In this document: positions 1 to 6,439 of the stretch, piece by piece
How the letters are laid out: each line of letters starts with the position of its first letter
Position numbering within the stretch: the first letter of the stretch is position 1
Source of the DNA: Bacteroidota bacterium
GTDB lineage: Bacteria > Bacteroidota > Rhodothermia > Balneolales > Balneolaceae
DNA: 8,018 nucleotides
Assembly (NCBI GenBank): GCA_024635465.1
Contig: JAGXIS010000158.1
Location: 1 to 8,018 of the forward strand
Reading direction: 5' to 3'
Program-made: the position numbers and the translations under genes
Notes under the pieces: generated by a model
What the model was told of the DNA's origin: nothing
Seen by the model: only the letters and a program-made list of their open reading frames with translations
Databases searched by the model: none

Positions 1-632
1 ATATAGGCGGACTCATGACAACCCACCCTTCTGTACCCATTAAGTCGTTTGTTACGGGTGAAGTTTTTCTAGAACCTTCTTTTGAAAAAGTAAAAGCTCA
101 GGGACAAAATTTAGGAATCCTTGCATTAAACTCTTTAAAAAGTGAATCAATGTCAGAGATTCGGGTTGGTGGAATAGATCTTCAAGCAAAAACCATTGAG
201 TTGCCTCTTGATAATCAGTATTTCCGATTGGGAGCCTCATTGGGTCTATTTAAAAGAGGAATGAGTAGCTGGATGACCTTACGATCAGAAATTGCTTATT
301 GGAAATTAGGTCCTGCAAGTTTTTTACATCACCCATCAGAGCTCTACCCGGAAATAGCCTATGGAGGAGTTGAATCTCCCGATGGTCAAAATTTTAATAT
401 TACTCCACAAGAAATCCCGCCACTTATAGAATTCATGCATGGTGATTACCGTTTTATGCCCGGTTTATCTAATGATATGATCGGTTATGTAGTGCCTAAA
501 AGTCAGTGGGATACCAAACCTCCATTCACTTACGGTACAGAGAGTCGTCCGTATGGAGAGATCAACTCTTTGGGACCAGAAACCGGACCTATCCTCCATC
601 GAGAACTCATCCATTTGATTTTGCAAAATTAG
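1..632 (+). CDS. Neutral/alkaline ceramidase-like hydrolase, C-terminal part (5' end outside window)
   Basis: The reading frame is open to the left edge (first whole codon at position 3, reading Ile-Gly-Gly-Leu before the Met at 15), so the ATG at 15 is probably internal and the gene starts upstream. About 209 residues are visible. The segments PSELYPEIAYGGVESPDG, MPGLSNDMIGYVVPKSQWD and YGEINSLGPETGPILHREL resemble the C-terminal half of the short bacterial proteins annotated as neutral/alkaline non-lysosomal ceramidase family, which cleave the amide bond of ceramides or similar lipids and are usually exported. The metal-binding N-terminal half and any signal peptide lie outside the window, so catalytic competence cannot be judged. 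The gene ends with TAG at 630-632, and I see no convincing intrinsic terminator right after it. Family assignment is from recalled motif similarity, not a search; the substrate is unknown. Confidence 0.62.
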   Translation, partial: IGGLMTTHPSVPIKSFVTGEVFLEPSFEKVKAQGQNLGILALNSLKSESMSEIRVGGIDLQAKTIELPLDNQYFRLGASLGLFKRGMSSWMTLRSEIAYWKLGPASFLHHPSELYPEIAYGGVESPDGQNFNITPQEIPPLIEFMHGDYRFMPGLSNDMIGYVVPKSQWDTKPPFTYGTESRPYGEINSLGPETGPILHRELIHLILQN

Positions 633-837
633 ATTTTTAAAGCAGTACAAAGCTATTCTTTCGAAAGTTACATTAACTCTATTGGACACTAAAATCAAAG
701 AGAGTAAGAGTGGAATAAAGAAGTAAAAAAACCTGCATAAAAAATGAAGAGCAATAAAAGCTTTTGATAAATGGGTAGGTTTAGGGCCGAAGCACTGCTT
801 CGGAATGCAAAAGCAGGTTCTTCTAATTTGCCCATTC
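633..837. other. Intergenic stretch with nested inverted repeats beside ssrA
   Basis: No credible gene is seen here. The DNA contains a strong hairpin, CCGAAGCA (787-794) and TGCTTCGG (796-803) around one base, foldable as a 6-bp stem with a 5-nt loop. Around it lie GCTTTTG (760-766) against CAAAAGC (808-814) and AACCTGC (730-736) against GCAGGTT (813-819). A competing outer pair is AATGGG (770-775) against CCCATT (831-836). Read on the minus strand, the AACCTGC/GCAGGTT pair is followed by a run of seven T, as in a terminator. It could be a dispersed intergenic repeat, a processed part of a longer ssrA transcript, or an independent small RNA; the sequence alone does not decide. Confidence 0.5.
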
Positions 838-878
838 ATAAAAATAAAAAAACCAACTCTGATATGACTCAAAGTTGG
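838..878 (-). terminator. Intrinsic terminator of ssrA
   Basis: On the minus strand, 12 nt after the mature 3' end of tmRNA, there is a 10-bp stem CCAACTTTGA / TCAGAGTTGG (869-878 and 853-862, with one G-U pair) around the six-base loop GTCATA. It is followed by a U-rich tract (TTTTTTTATTTT, read down from 852). This is a classic rho-independent terminator placed where ssrA should end. Confidence 0.85.
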
Positions 879-890
879 GTTCTGGAATAG

Positions 891-1255
891 TGGAGGTGCG
901 GGGAGTCGAACCCCGGTCCGAGAAGGCAACCCAGCAAATATCTACATGCTTAGCTGTTGATTAAGTTTCGGATAGAGCAGTGCTCAACAGCAAAGCAACT
1001 CCACCCTATTCTGCTTTAAGTTCTCCAGCCACGCGGCAGACGCGCACTTCGGAAAAGTCCATTTAAGTCGACGCTCCGAAACAGAGCCTATGGACAGGCA
1101 CCTGATGGAACGGACTCGTCAGTTTAAGCTGCGAGTCGGTATGAGTAATTGTTGTCAATTACAATATTCCATGATGATTTTTTTACGAGATTCATCGGAC
1201 AATCTCGGCATGCAACCTGTGAATGTACACAACCCGTCGAATCCTGTACACCCCC
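891..1255 (-). ncRNA. ssrA: Transfer-messenger RNA (tmRNA)
   Basis: The RNA rescues ribosomes stalled on broken mRNAs with SmpB, acting first as an alanyl-tRNA and then as a short mRNA that adds a degradation tag. The 5' end reads GGGGGTGTACAGGATTCGAC, and the 3' end carries the T-arm GGGGTTCGACTCCCC followed by GCACCTCCA. The ends pair as a 7-bp acceptor stem (GGGGGTG with CACCTCC, one G-U) with A as discriminator; CCA is not encoded, since CTA follows in the genome, so it must be added. The length of 365 nt is normal for a one-piece tmRNA. The tag reading frame lies at 1124-1156. A clear terminator follows at 838-878. The gene is transcribed opposite to both flanking genes, so it has its own promoter upstream of 1255; I could not place that promoter with confidence. 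Confidence 0.96.
1124..1156 (-). other. tmRNA tag-peptide reading frame (DNNYSYRLAA)
   Basis: Within ssrA the minus strand reads GAC AAC AAT TAC TCA TAC CGA CTC GCA GCT TAA, giving Asp-Asn-Asn-Tyr-Ser-Tyr-Arg-Leu-Ala-Ala and stop. The Leu-Ala-Ala end matches the degron recognised by ClpXP-type proteases. The resume codon is inferred to be GAC because the five bases before it, TAATT, resemble the conserved TAGTC that precedes the resume codon in E. coli, with T at -5 and A at -4. With the alanine brought by the tRNA part, the added tag would be Ala plus these ten residues. The frame is also open upstream, so an earlier resume codon cannot be fully excluded. Confidence 0.75.
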
Positions 1256-1540
1256 ATATTTTTGAAATTCACACTACGTTAAAGAACTTTTAGATTGGGC
1301 AATCTACTTCATTCATCTTACAATGAAGCCTGATAAACCAAATACTACCTAAAGATAACGATTATTGAACGATATTCTTATCATTGTGTTTGATAGACTC
1401 ATTGCCGCTGTTAATAATTTGTAAAGAATGAATATGATTTATACGCTCTAATTTAAAAATTTGGGCAATTTGTCATAACTTTTTAGTGTCAAATACGTGT
1501 AAGGAGAGAACGTATCATCAATAATTCTAAAGCTTTCATC
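1256..1540. other. Divergent regulatory spacer between ssrA and the receptor gene
   Basis: This AT-rich spacer must hold the promoter for ssrA (minus) and that of the receptor gene (plus). Two adjacent hairpins are visible: TAGATT-GGGC-AATCTA at 1291-1306 and CTTCATT / AATGAAG at 1307-1313 and 1322-1328. A weak match to the Bacteroidota promoter pattern is TTTG at 1389-1392 followed by TAATTTG at 1415-1421, which differs from the expected TAnnTTTG by one missing base. I would not rely on it. The stretch ends with the AAGGAG site at 1501-1506, annotated separately. No gene is seen. Confidence 0.45.
1501..1506 (+). promoter_or_regulatory. Shine-Dalgarno AAGGAG that decides the receptor start
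   Basis: AAGGAG is a strong match to the anti-SD sequence. It lies 34 nt before the TTG at 1541, too far to serve it, but exactly 7 nt before an in-frame ATC at 1514. No ATG, GTG or TTG lies between the site and 1541 in the receptor frame. Confidence 0.6.
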
Positions 1541-3811
1541 TTGTCTATCAAACAGATTTTTATCGTTCTTATCTTAACGCTCTACCTAATACCCGACAGC
1601 TCAGCACAAGAGACTGCATCCGTAAATGGTTACATTTCTGACAGTCTCAGCGGAGAGACCCTGATTTTGGCCAATATAGCTCTTGTAGAGGTCAACAGAG
1701 GGGCGTCTACAAATACATCCGGTTATTTCACAATTACCAATATTGAACCCGGAACCTACACTTTAGCCGCTTCATATATTGGATACAGACGATCTGATAT
1801 TGAAATCACACTGGATGCCGGAGAAAATCTTCGAATGGATATTGAACTCATCCCTGAAGGTGTTCAACTGGACGCTCTGGTTGTGACAGCTGAAGCCGAT
1901 GAAGAGGAGATTCGCAATATTGGTACAGCACAAATTGCTACTCAACTCATCACGGATCTCCCTTCTGTCATTGAACCTGACGTGTTTCGATCTGTACAAC
2001 TTTTGCCGGGAGTAAAAGCAGCTTCTGATTTTTCCAGTGGTCTTTATGTGCGTGGAGGGAGTCCCGATCAAACACTTATTCTGCTTGATGAAACTACTGT
2101 ATATAATCCCACTCACTTCTTTGGTTTCTTTTCAACGTTTAATCCGGATGCCGTAAAAGATGTCCGACTCTACAAAGGAGGGTATCCTGCAAAATTTGGC
2201 GGGCGTATCGGATCTGTACTGTCTGTTTACAACAAAGATGGAAACCGTATTGAACCTCAGGGGTCCGTCAGTTTGGGGCTTTTGGCTTCAAGAGCATCCA
2301 TTGAAGGACCCTTTCAAAGAGGTTCCTGGATGCTTGCTGTTCGTCGATCAACATTGGAACCACTTCTTGCTATTTTAAGACAATCTGTTGATGGTGTACC
2401 CAGTAAATTCTATTTCTACGACATCAATGGGAAGGTGAATTTTGATGCTACTCAAAACGATCGATTCTCATTGGCCTTCTACTCAGGCAATGATAGCGTT
2501 TCAATTCCATTTCAGGATGACGCTCTTATCAACCTTAAATATGGAAATCAAACCGTTACTACTCAATGGCGTCGCATCTTTAACGACCAACTTTTCGGTT
2601 TTTTCACCCTGACCGGTTCTCGGTATTTCAACCAACCTACGTTTGAAATCGGAGGCACACCATTTGAACGTGATAATGATATTCTTGATTTCTCATTTAA
2701 AGGCGATCTGGAATATATTCCGAACGAACGACACACCATAGCTCTGGGAGTTTGGGGAGGTAACTTACAGCTTCGATTTAAAGATCAGTTTGACAATCAA
2801 ACTACATTCAATAACAAAATCAGATCACAATACTTCTCAGCTTATATTCAAGATGAATGGCAACCTACTGAAAAGTGGATATTTAATGGAGGTATACGAC
2901 TCAATTCCTTCTCTGAAGGTGATTATATAAGACTCGAACCACGTTTATCCGCCGAATACAGACCGAACAGCCGAATACGTGTTCAAACAGCTTATGGTAG
3001 ATATAATCAATATCTCTCACTGATTTCAAATGAGGCTTTTTCCGGTTTTGATCTATGGCTCACGTCAGATGAAGGAGTTCCACCTTCTTATGGAGATCAA
3101 TTTGTGATTGGAGCAAAAACAATTCCATTCAGTGATTATGGTTTTGATGTTGAAGTTTATTATAGAACGATGCGGGATCTCTTTGAATTGGATCCATTTA
3201 TCAGTGACCCTGCAGGTTTGGATTACAGTGAAGTATTCCGATTTGGAGAGGGTTATGCGTACGGGGTTGAGCTTTTTTTTGAAAAACAGAAGGGTGCATT
3301 CACAGGTTTTATCGGGTATACCTACGGAATTACAAGAAGAAAATTTCCCGGATTCAATGCACCTGTGTTAGATGATCCTACTAAAGCCAGATTTTATCCT
3401 CCCAAATATGATCGTACACACGATCTGAATATAGTCTCAAGCTTTGAACTATCAACCAGATGGAGTGTTAATGCCGTATTTAGTTATGCGACAGGTCAGG
3501 CCTATACCGAACCTCTAGGACGGACTCAATTCAATGGAATCCCATGGGATGGGGGATCCAGAGATGCTTTTGTGATTGGCAATATTAATGGATCACGCCT
3601 TCCCTCCTACCATCGACTTGATGTCTCTTTTAGCCGATTTGGTTCATTTTTTAACATCGGGGATGCAGAATGGCAAATTCAGATTATTAATGTTTATTCC
3701 AGAAGGAATGTGTGGTTTTATAACTACGATTTTGACGAAAATCCGGTTGAAAGAACAGATGTAAACTTGTTGCCGATCATACCGTCATTCTCATATACCG
3801 TCAATTTTTAG
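1541..3811 (+). CDS. TonB-dependent outer-membrane receptor with carboxypeptidase-regulatory-like domain
   Basis: The 756-residue protein is an outer-membrane gated channel expected to import an unknown ligand using TonB-ExbBD energy. Residues 1-23 form a signal peptide (hydrophobic core IFIVLILTLYLI, cleavage after DSSAQ). Residues about 27-105 form a CarboxypepD_reg-like beta-sandwich (VNGYISD, NTSGYFTITNIEPGTYTL, SYIGY). The linker VQLDALVVTA and a plug domain at about 128-232 follow, with the typical LPGVKA, VRGGSPDQTLILLDE and KGGYPAKFGGRIGSVL. The rest, about 240-756, is rich in alternating aromatic/polar strands, consistent with the 22-strand barrel, and ends in Phe (SYTVNF), as outer-membrane barrels usually do. 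TTG at 1541 is the only standard start that keeps the signal peptide; an ATC at 1514, better placed to AAGGAG, would add nine residues (see findings). The DUF4249-like lipoprotein gene begins 10 bp after the stop, so the two are co-transcribed. It is shorter than most SusC proteins, and no ligand can be named. Confidence 0.93.
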   Translation: MSIKQIFIVLILTLYLIPDSSAQETASVNGYISDSLSGETLILANIALVEVNRGASTNTSGYFTITNIEPGTYTLAASYIGYRRSDIEITLDAGENLRMDIELIPEGVQLDALVVTAEADEEEIRNIGTAQIATQLITDLPSVIEPDVFRSVQLLPGVKAASDFSSGLYVRGGSPDQTLILLDETTVYNPTHFFGFFSTFNPDAVKDVRLYKGGYPAKFGGRIGSVLSVYNKDGNRIEPQGSVSLGLLASRASIEGPFQRGSWMLAVRRSTLEPLLAILRQSVDGVPSKFYFYDINGKVNFDATQNDRFSLAFYSGNDSVSIPFQDDALINLKYGNQTVTTQWRRIFNDQLFGFFTLTGSRYFNQPTFEIGGTPFERDNDILDFSFKGDLEYIPNERHTIALGVWGGNLQLRFKDQFDNQTTFNNKIRSQYFSAYIQDEWQPTEKWIFNGGIRLNSFSEGDYIRLEPRLSAEYRPNSRIRVQTAYGRYNQYLSLISNEAFSGFDLWLTSDEGVPPSYGDQFVIGAKTIPFSDYGFDVEVYYRTMRDLFELDPFISDPAGLDYSEVFRFGEGYAYGVELFFEKQKGAFTGFIGYTYGITRRKFPGFNAPVLDDPTKARFYPPKYDRTHDLNIVSSFELSTRWSVNAVFSYATGQAYTEPLGRTQFNGIPWDGGSRDAFVIGNINGSRLPSYHRLDVSFSRFGSFFNIGDAEWQIQIINVYSRRNVWFYNYDFDENPVERTDVNLLPIIPSFSYTVNF

Positions 3812-3821
3812 GTTAATCAAT

Positions 3822-4760
3822 ATGAAAAACAAATTGACACATAAAAAAATCAACTCAACTCATCTAAACAGTTTGAAAAGGTTTACTCTAGTTTTTTTAT
3901 CGCTTTTTTTGATGTTTTCCTCCTGTGACATCTATAATCAGGAAGATTATCAGGAAAATATAGTAGTAGAAGCTTATGCGGTGGCCAATAACCCTCTGCC
4001 GGAAATTCATATCAGCACAACATCCCCGGTTGAAGTAGAGTATAATCCAGAGGCAGTAATCATACAAAATGCAAATGTCCTGATTACATTACTGGATGAA
4101 GATGGCAACGATGCAGATCAATTTGACTATTTTTTCTCTTCGAATAAAGACTCCTATATCACAACATCAACTCATAAGGTATTGCCTAATGCTACTTACA
4201 GATTGGATATCGACTTTAATGACCGACCGGAAAAAATTCAAGCTTTTACAACCATACCGGATCAGTTTCAGATATTAAATAATGTCCCGGATGAAGTCAT
4301 TTATCAATCGACTGATCAGATCGAAATAATTGTCTCTGCACCAAAAAGAACGGATAATCAGAACGTTTTTGTTTTTAGTACGATCGCTGAAAATCCATCC
4401 GTTGATAATCTGACACCCTTTTATCTAGCTTCATTTGACAATGAAGATCTTAAATTAGAGGATGTATTGATTAATTCATCTGGACTAATCAATGAAGGTA
4501 ATTTTGAAGTAAAATCTGATCAGACAATCATACTTCGTTTTCCCTGGATCGGTGTGGCTTTTTATGGTGATTCTAAAATTGTGATCAATACTGTTGACAA
4601 AAATTTGGCTGATTTGGTGAGGTCTCAACAAGTACAATTGGGTGGTTCCACCCTTTCTCCCGGTGAGATTCCAAATCTAATTTATAATATTGAAGGTGGG
4701 ATTGGTGTATTTGGGAGCTTGTCTGCCGATACAGCTTATACTTCATTTGCGAGGCCCTGA
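3822..4760 (+). CDS. DUF4249-like outer-membrane lipoprotein
   Basis: The 312-residue protein has a lipoprotein signal: a positively charged n-region with KR at 19-20, a hydrophobic stretch LVFLSLFLMF, and a lipobox FSSC with the lipidated Cys at 35. After it come NIVVEAYAVANNPLPEIHIS (47-66), VIIQNANVLITLLDEDG (79-95), and VLPNATYRLDIDFN followed by FTTIP (120-146). These match in order the pattern of DUF4249 proteins of Bacteroidota: an opening beta-strand, an embedded Ig/carboxypeptidase-like fold, then a ligand-exposed C-terminal half. Such genes often sit beside TonB-dependent receptors, as here (10-bp gap). By analogy with SusC/SusD it may be a surface partner that captures ligand for the receptor; this is inference, as no function is established. 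The start has only a weak AGG nine bases upstream, overlapping the receptor stop. The n-region is long, so TTG at 3873 is an alternative start. Confidence 0.78.
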   Translation: MKNKLTHKKINSTHLNSLKRFTLVFLSLFLMFSSCDIYNQEDYQENIVVEAYAVANNPLPEIHISTTSPVEVEYNPEAVIIQNANVLITLLDEDGNDADQFDYFFSSNKDSYITTSTHKVLPNATYRLDIDFNDRPEKIQAFTTIPDQFQILNNVPDEVIYQSTDQIEIIVSAPKRTDNQNVFVFSTIAENPSVDNLTPFYLASFDNEDLKLEDVLINSSGLINEGNFEVKSDQTIILRFPWIGVAFYGDSKIVINTVDKNLADLVRSQQVQLGGSTLSPGEIPNLIYNIEGGIGVFGSLSADTAYTSFARP

Positions 4761-4768
4761 TAAAGGTT

Positions 4769-4802
4769 CAGGGTACAAGGGAGCATGATGCAGGGTGCAA
4801 GG
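4769..4802. repeat. Short direct repeat CAGGGTRCAAGG, two copies
   Basis: CAGGGTACAAGG at 4769-4780 and CAGGGTGCAAGG at 4791-4802 differ at one base and are 22 bp apart start to start. They begin just 8 bp after the lipoprotein stop codon. Confidence 0.6.
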
Positions 4803-4806
4803 TCGA

Positions 4807-4826
4807 TTTTTGTTTATAAACAAAAA
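4807..4826. repeat. Perfect 20-bp palindrome, TTTTTGTTTA and its complement
   Basis: TTTTTGTTTA is followed directly by TAAACAAAAA, its exact reverse complement. It overlaps the start of the first 43-bp repeat copy; the second copy keeps only an imperfect version. A bidirectional terminator role for the two convergent operons is possible but the stem is nearly all A-T. Confidence 0.6.
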
Positions 4827-4851
4827 CTTAGTACGTCACATTGAGCGCAAC
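4809..4851 (+). repeat. 43-bp direct repeat, copy 1
   Basis: The unit runs from TTTGTTTATAA through CAAAAACTTA to CGTCACATTGAGCGCAAC. It matches 4992-5034 at 39 of 43 positions with no gaps. Confidence 0.8.
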
Positions 4852-4852
4852 G

Positions 4853-4870
4853 GAGGAGCACTCCTCTTTT
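4853..4870 (+). terminator. Weak terminator-like hairpin after the lipoprotein gene
   Basis: GAGGA (4853-4857) pairs with TCCTC (4862-4866) around GCAC and is followed by TTTT at 4867-4870. The stem is short and the U-run minimal, and it lies 92 bp after the stop codon, so it is only a candidate. Confidence 0.3.
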
Positions 4871-4991
4871 ATCCCACACTACAAAGCAAAGTGAATGAGA
4901 CGTAGTGAAGTCGAAATGCTTTTCGTTCTGGCAGGGAGTTCTCGACTTCGTTTGGTCGCTCCCGCACTTCTCTCAAACTGACGGATGGGAA

Positions 4992-5034
4992 TTTGTTTAT
5001 AATCAAAAACTTAATGCGTCACATTGAGCGGAAC
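4992..5034 (+). repeat. 43-bp direct repeat, copy 2
   Basis: This is the second copy of the unit at 4809-4851, 183 bp further on, with four substitutions. It ends 49 bp before the pdhC stop codon. Confidence 0.8.
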
Positions 5035-5083
5035 AGTAAAACATCCCAAAATAAACATGGAATTTTTCAGGTGAATTCTAATC

Positions 5084-6439
5084 TTACAGAAGCATACTTA
5101 ATGGATTTTCCAGTAGCTGTCTGAGGGTGTTAAGGAATTCAGCTGCTTTGGCTCCATCAACAATTCTGTGATCACTGGAGAGTGTTACTTTCATCATATG
5201 ACCGGGCACAACTTCTCCGTCCTTAACGATGGGTACATTTCGAATGGCACCAACTGCTAAGATACAGGCATTAGGTGGATTTATAATTGCTGTAAATTCT
5301 TCAATACCAAACATTCCTAAATTACTTATCGTAAATGTACTTCCTTCCATCTGTTCTGGCTGAAGCTTACGGTCGCGAGCTAATCCGGCTAACTCTCTTG
5401 TTTCATTACCAATCTGTCTAAGATTTTTCTTATCGGCATGACGAATCACTGGGGTCATCAACCCCTCATCTATCGCAACGGCAACTGCCACATTCACGTC
5501 ACCATGCTTCCGTATCACATCATCCAACCAGGATGAATTTACCGCAGGGTGTCTTCTCAGTGCAACTGTACATGCCTTCACAACGATGTCATTAAAACTA
5601 ATCTTTACATCACTTACTTCATTCAATTTAGAGCGGGCACTCATCGCATGCTCCATATTGATATCTATGGTCTCATAAAAATGAGGGTTTGTGAATTTAC
5701 TTTCTGATAATCTGCGAGCAATCGCTTTACGCATCTGTGATATCTTAACATCTTCTGACTCTTCAGAATCAAACGATGCAACCGGTGCACCTTTTGCAGA
5801 TTTCTCTGCCGGTTTGTACCCTTCAATATCTTTTTTAATAATGCGCCCATCCGGACCGGTCCCCTTCACATTTTCTATATCAATTCCTTTCTCCTCTGCC
5901 ATTTTTTTGGCTAACGGAGACACTTTGATTCTGCCATCATCCGATTTTGAGTCCGGTTTTTTATCTTTCCCCGTCTTACTCTTTCCATTACTGCCATTCT
6001 CATCACTTGGAGTAGAATCAACTGAATCGCTATCTGATTCCTCCTCTTTCCCCCCCTCGTTTTTCGACTTGTTCTTGTCTTCACTCTTCGACTCACTTTC
6101 TCCCTCACTTTTCGAATCGCTCTTTTCTTCACTCTTAGTTTCACTCTTCGATTCTTCATTATCCGAACCGCCTCCATCCATGAGTCCGCTGATATCCTCA
6201 CCTTTTTCCCCAACAATAGCCATTACCCCGCCTAAAGGAATGGCTTCACCCTCTTTAGCTAAAATTTTTAGTATCGTTCCATCGTCAAAAACTTCAACTT
6301 CCATGGTTGCTTTGTCTGTCTCAACTTCAGCAATCACATCTCCGGAACTTACACTATCTCCCTCTTTCACGTTCCATTTTGCGATGACACCTTCTTCCAT
6401 GGTATCGCTTAACTTGGGCATCTCAATTTTCTGTGCCAT
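5084..6439 (-). CDS. pdhC: Pyruvate dehydrogenase E2, dihydrolipoamide acetyltransferase
   Basis: This 451-residue protein forms the core of the cytoplasmic pyruvate dehydrogenase complex and passes the acetyl group from E1 to CoA through its lipoyl arm. A single lipoyl domain (about 1-80) carries the lipoylated Lys43 in ETDKATMEVEV. A linker at 91-169 follows. The peripheral subunit-binding domain (about 170-207) reads RIKVSPLAKKMAEEKGIDIE and then GTGPDGRIIKKDI. The acetyltransferase domain (about 228-451) has the motif DHRIVDG at 423-429, with the catalytic His at 424 and Asp at 428. Architecture and length fit the one-lipoyl E2 of the alphaproteobacterial/mitochondrial kind. The linker is odd: Ser, Asp/Glu and Lys rather than Ala/Pro. 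The gene follows pdhA and pdhB on the same strand, which favours pyruvate over 2-oxoglutarate or branched-chain substrates. A weak AAAAGAGAT precedes the ATG. No strong terminator is seen after it. Confidence 0.95.
   Translation of the reverse strand: MAQKIEMPKLSDTMEEGVIAKWNVKEGDSVSSGDVIAEVETDKATMEVEVFDDGTILKILAKEGEAIPLGGVMAIVGEKGEDISGLMDGGGSDNEESKSETKSEEKSDSKSEGESESKSEDKNKSKNEGGKEEESDSDSVDSTPSDENGSNGKSKTGKDKKPDSKSDDGRIKVSPLAKKMAEEKGIDIENVKGTGPDGRIIKKDIEGYKPAEKSAKGAPVASFDSEESEDVKISQMRKAIARRLSESKFTNPHFYETIDINMEHAMSARSKLNEVSDVKISFNDIVVKACTVALRRHPAVNSSWLDDVIRKHGDVNVAVAVAIDEGLMTPVIRHADKKNLRQIGNETRELAGLARDRKLQPEQMEGSTFTISNLGMFGIEEFTAIINPPNACILAVGAIRNVPIVKDGEVVPGHMMKVTLSSDHRIVDGAKAAEFLNTLRQLLENPLSMLL

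Larger units (their letters stand above)
4761..5083. other. Repeat-rich convergent intergenic region
   Basis: This lies between the ends of the lipoprotein gene (plus) and pdhC (minus). No gene is seen. It holds a 12-bp near-identical pair (4769-4780, 4791-4802), a perfect 20-bp palindrome (4807-4826), an imperfect 43-bp direct repeat (4809-4851 and 4992-5034), a terminator-like hairpin (4853-4870), and an inverted pair GAAGTCGA (4907-4914) / TCGACTTC (4942-4949). The phrases CACATTGAGCG and GTGAAGTCGAAATGC are of a type seen in dispersed intergenic repeats of Bacteroidota-like genomes (recalled, not searched). Confidence 0.65.

Noticed and set aside
15..632. Complete small gene starting at ATG 15
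   Set aside because: The frame is open to the window edge and the matching family is about twice as long, so this is the C-terminal part of a cut gene.
465..929. Minus-strand open frame of 154 codons
   Set aside because: It runs from inside tmRNA, through its terminator and the structured spacer, into the antisense of the ceramidase-like gene; no ribosome-binding site and no protein-like pattern.
1090..1293. Plus-strand open frame of 67 codons
   Set aside because: It is antisense to the tmRNA and its leader; the RNA gene explains the sequence.
1389..1421. TTTG ... TAATTTG as the receptor promoter
   Set aside because: The second box lacks one base of TAnnTTTG and such matches are frequent in AT-rich DNA; mentioned within the spacer entry only.
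4809..5034. CRISPR-like pair of repeats
   Set aside because: Only two degenerate copies, 140 bp apart, no regular spacing, no cas genes.
5911..6216. Minus-strand 101-codon Arg/Lys-rich frame
   Set aside because: Out-of-frame reading of the pdhC linker; composition only mirrors the low-complexity DNA.
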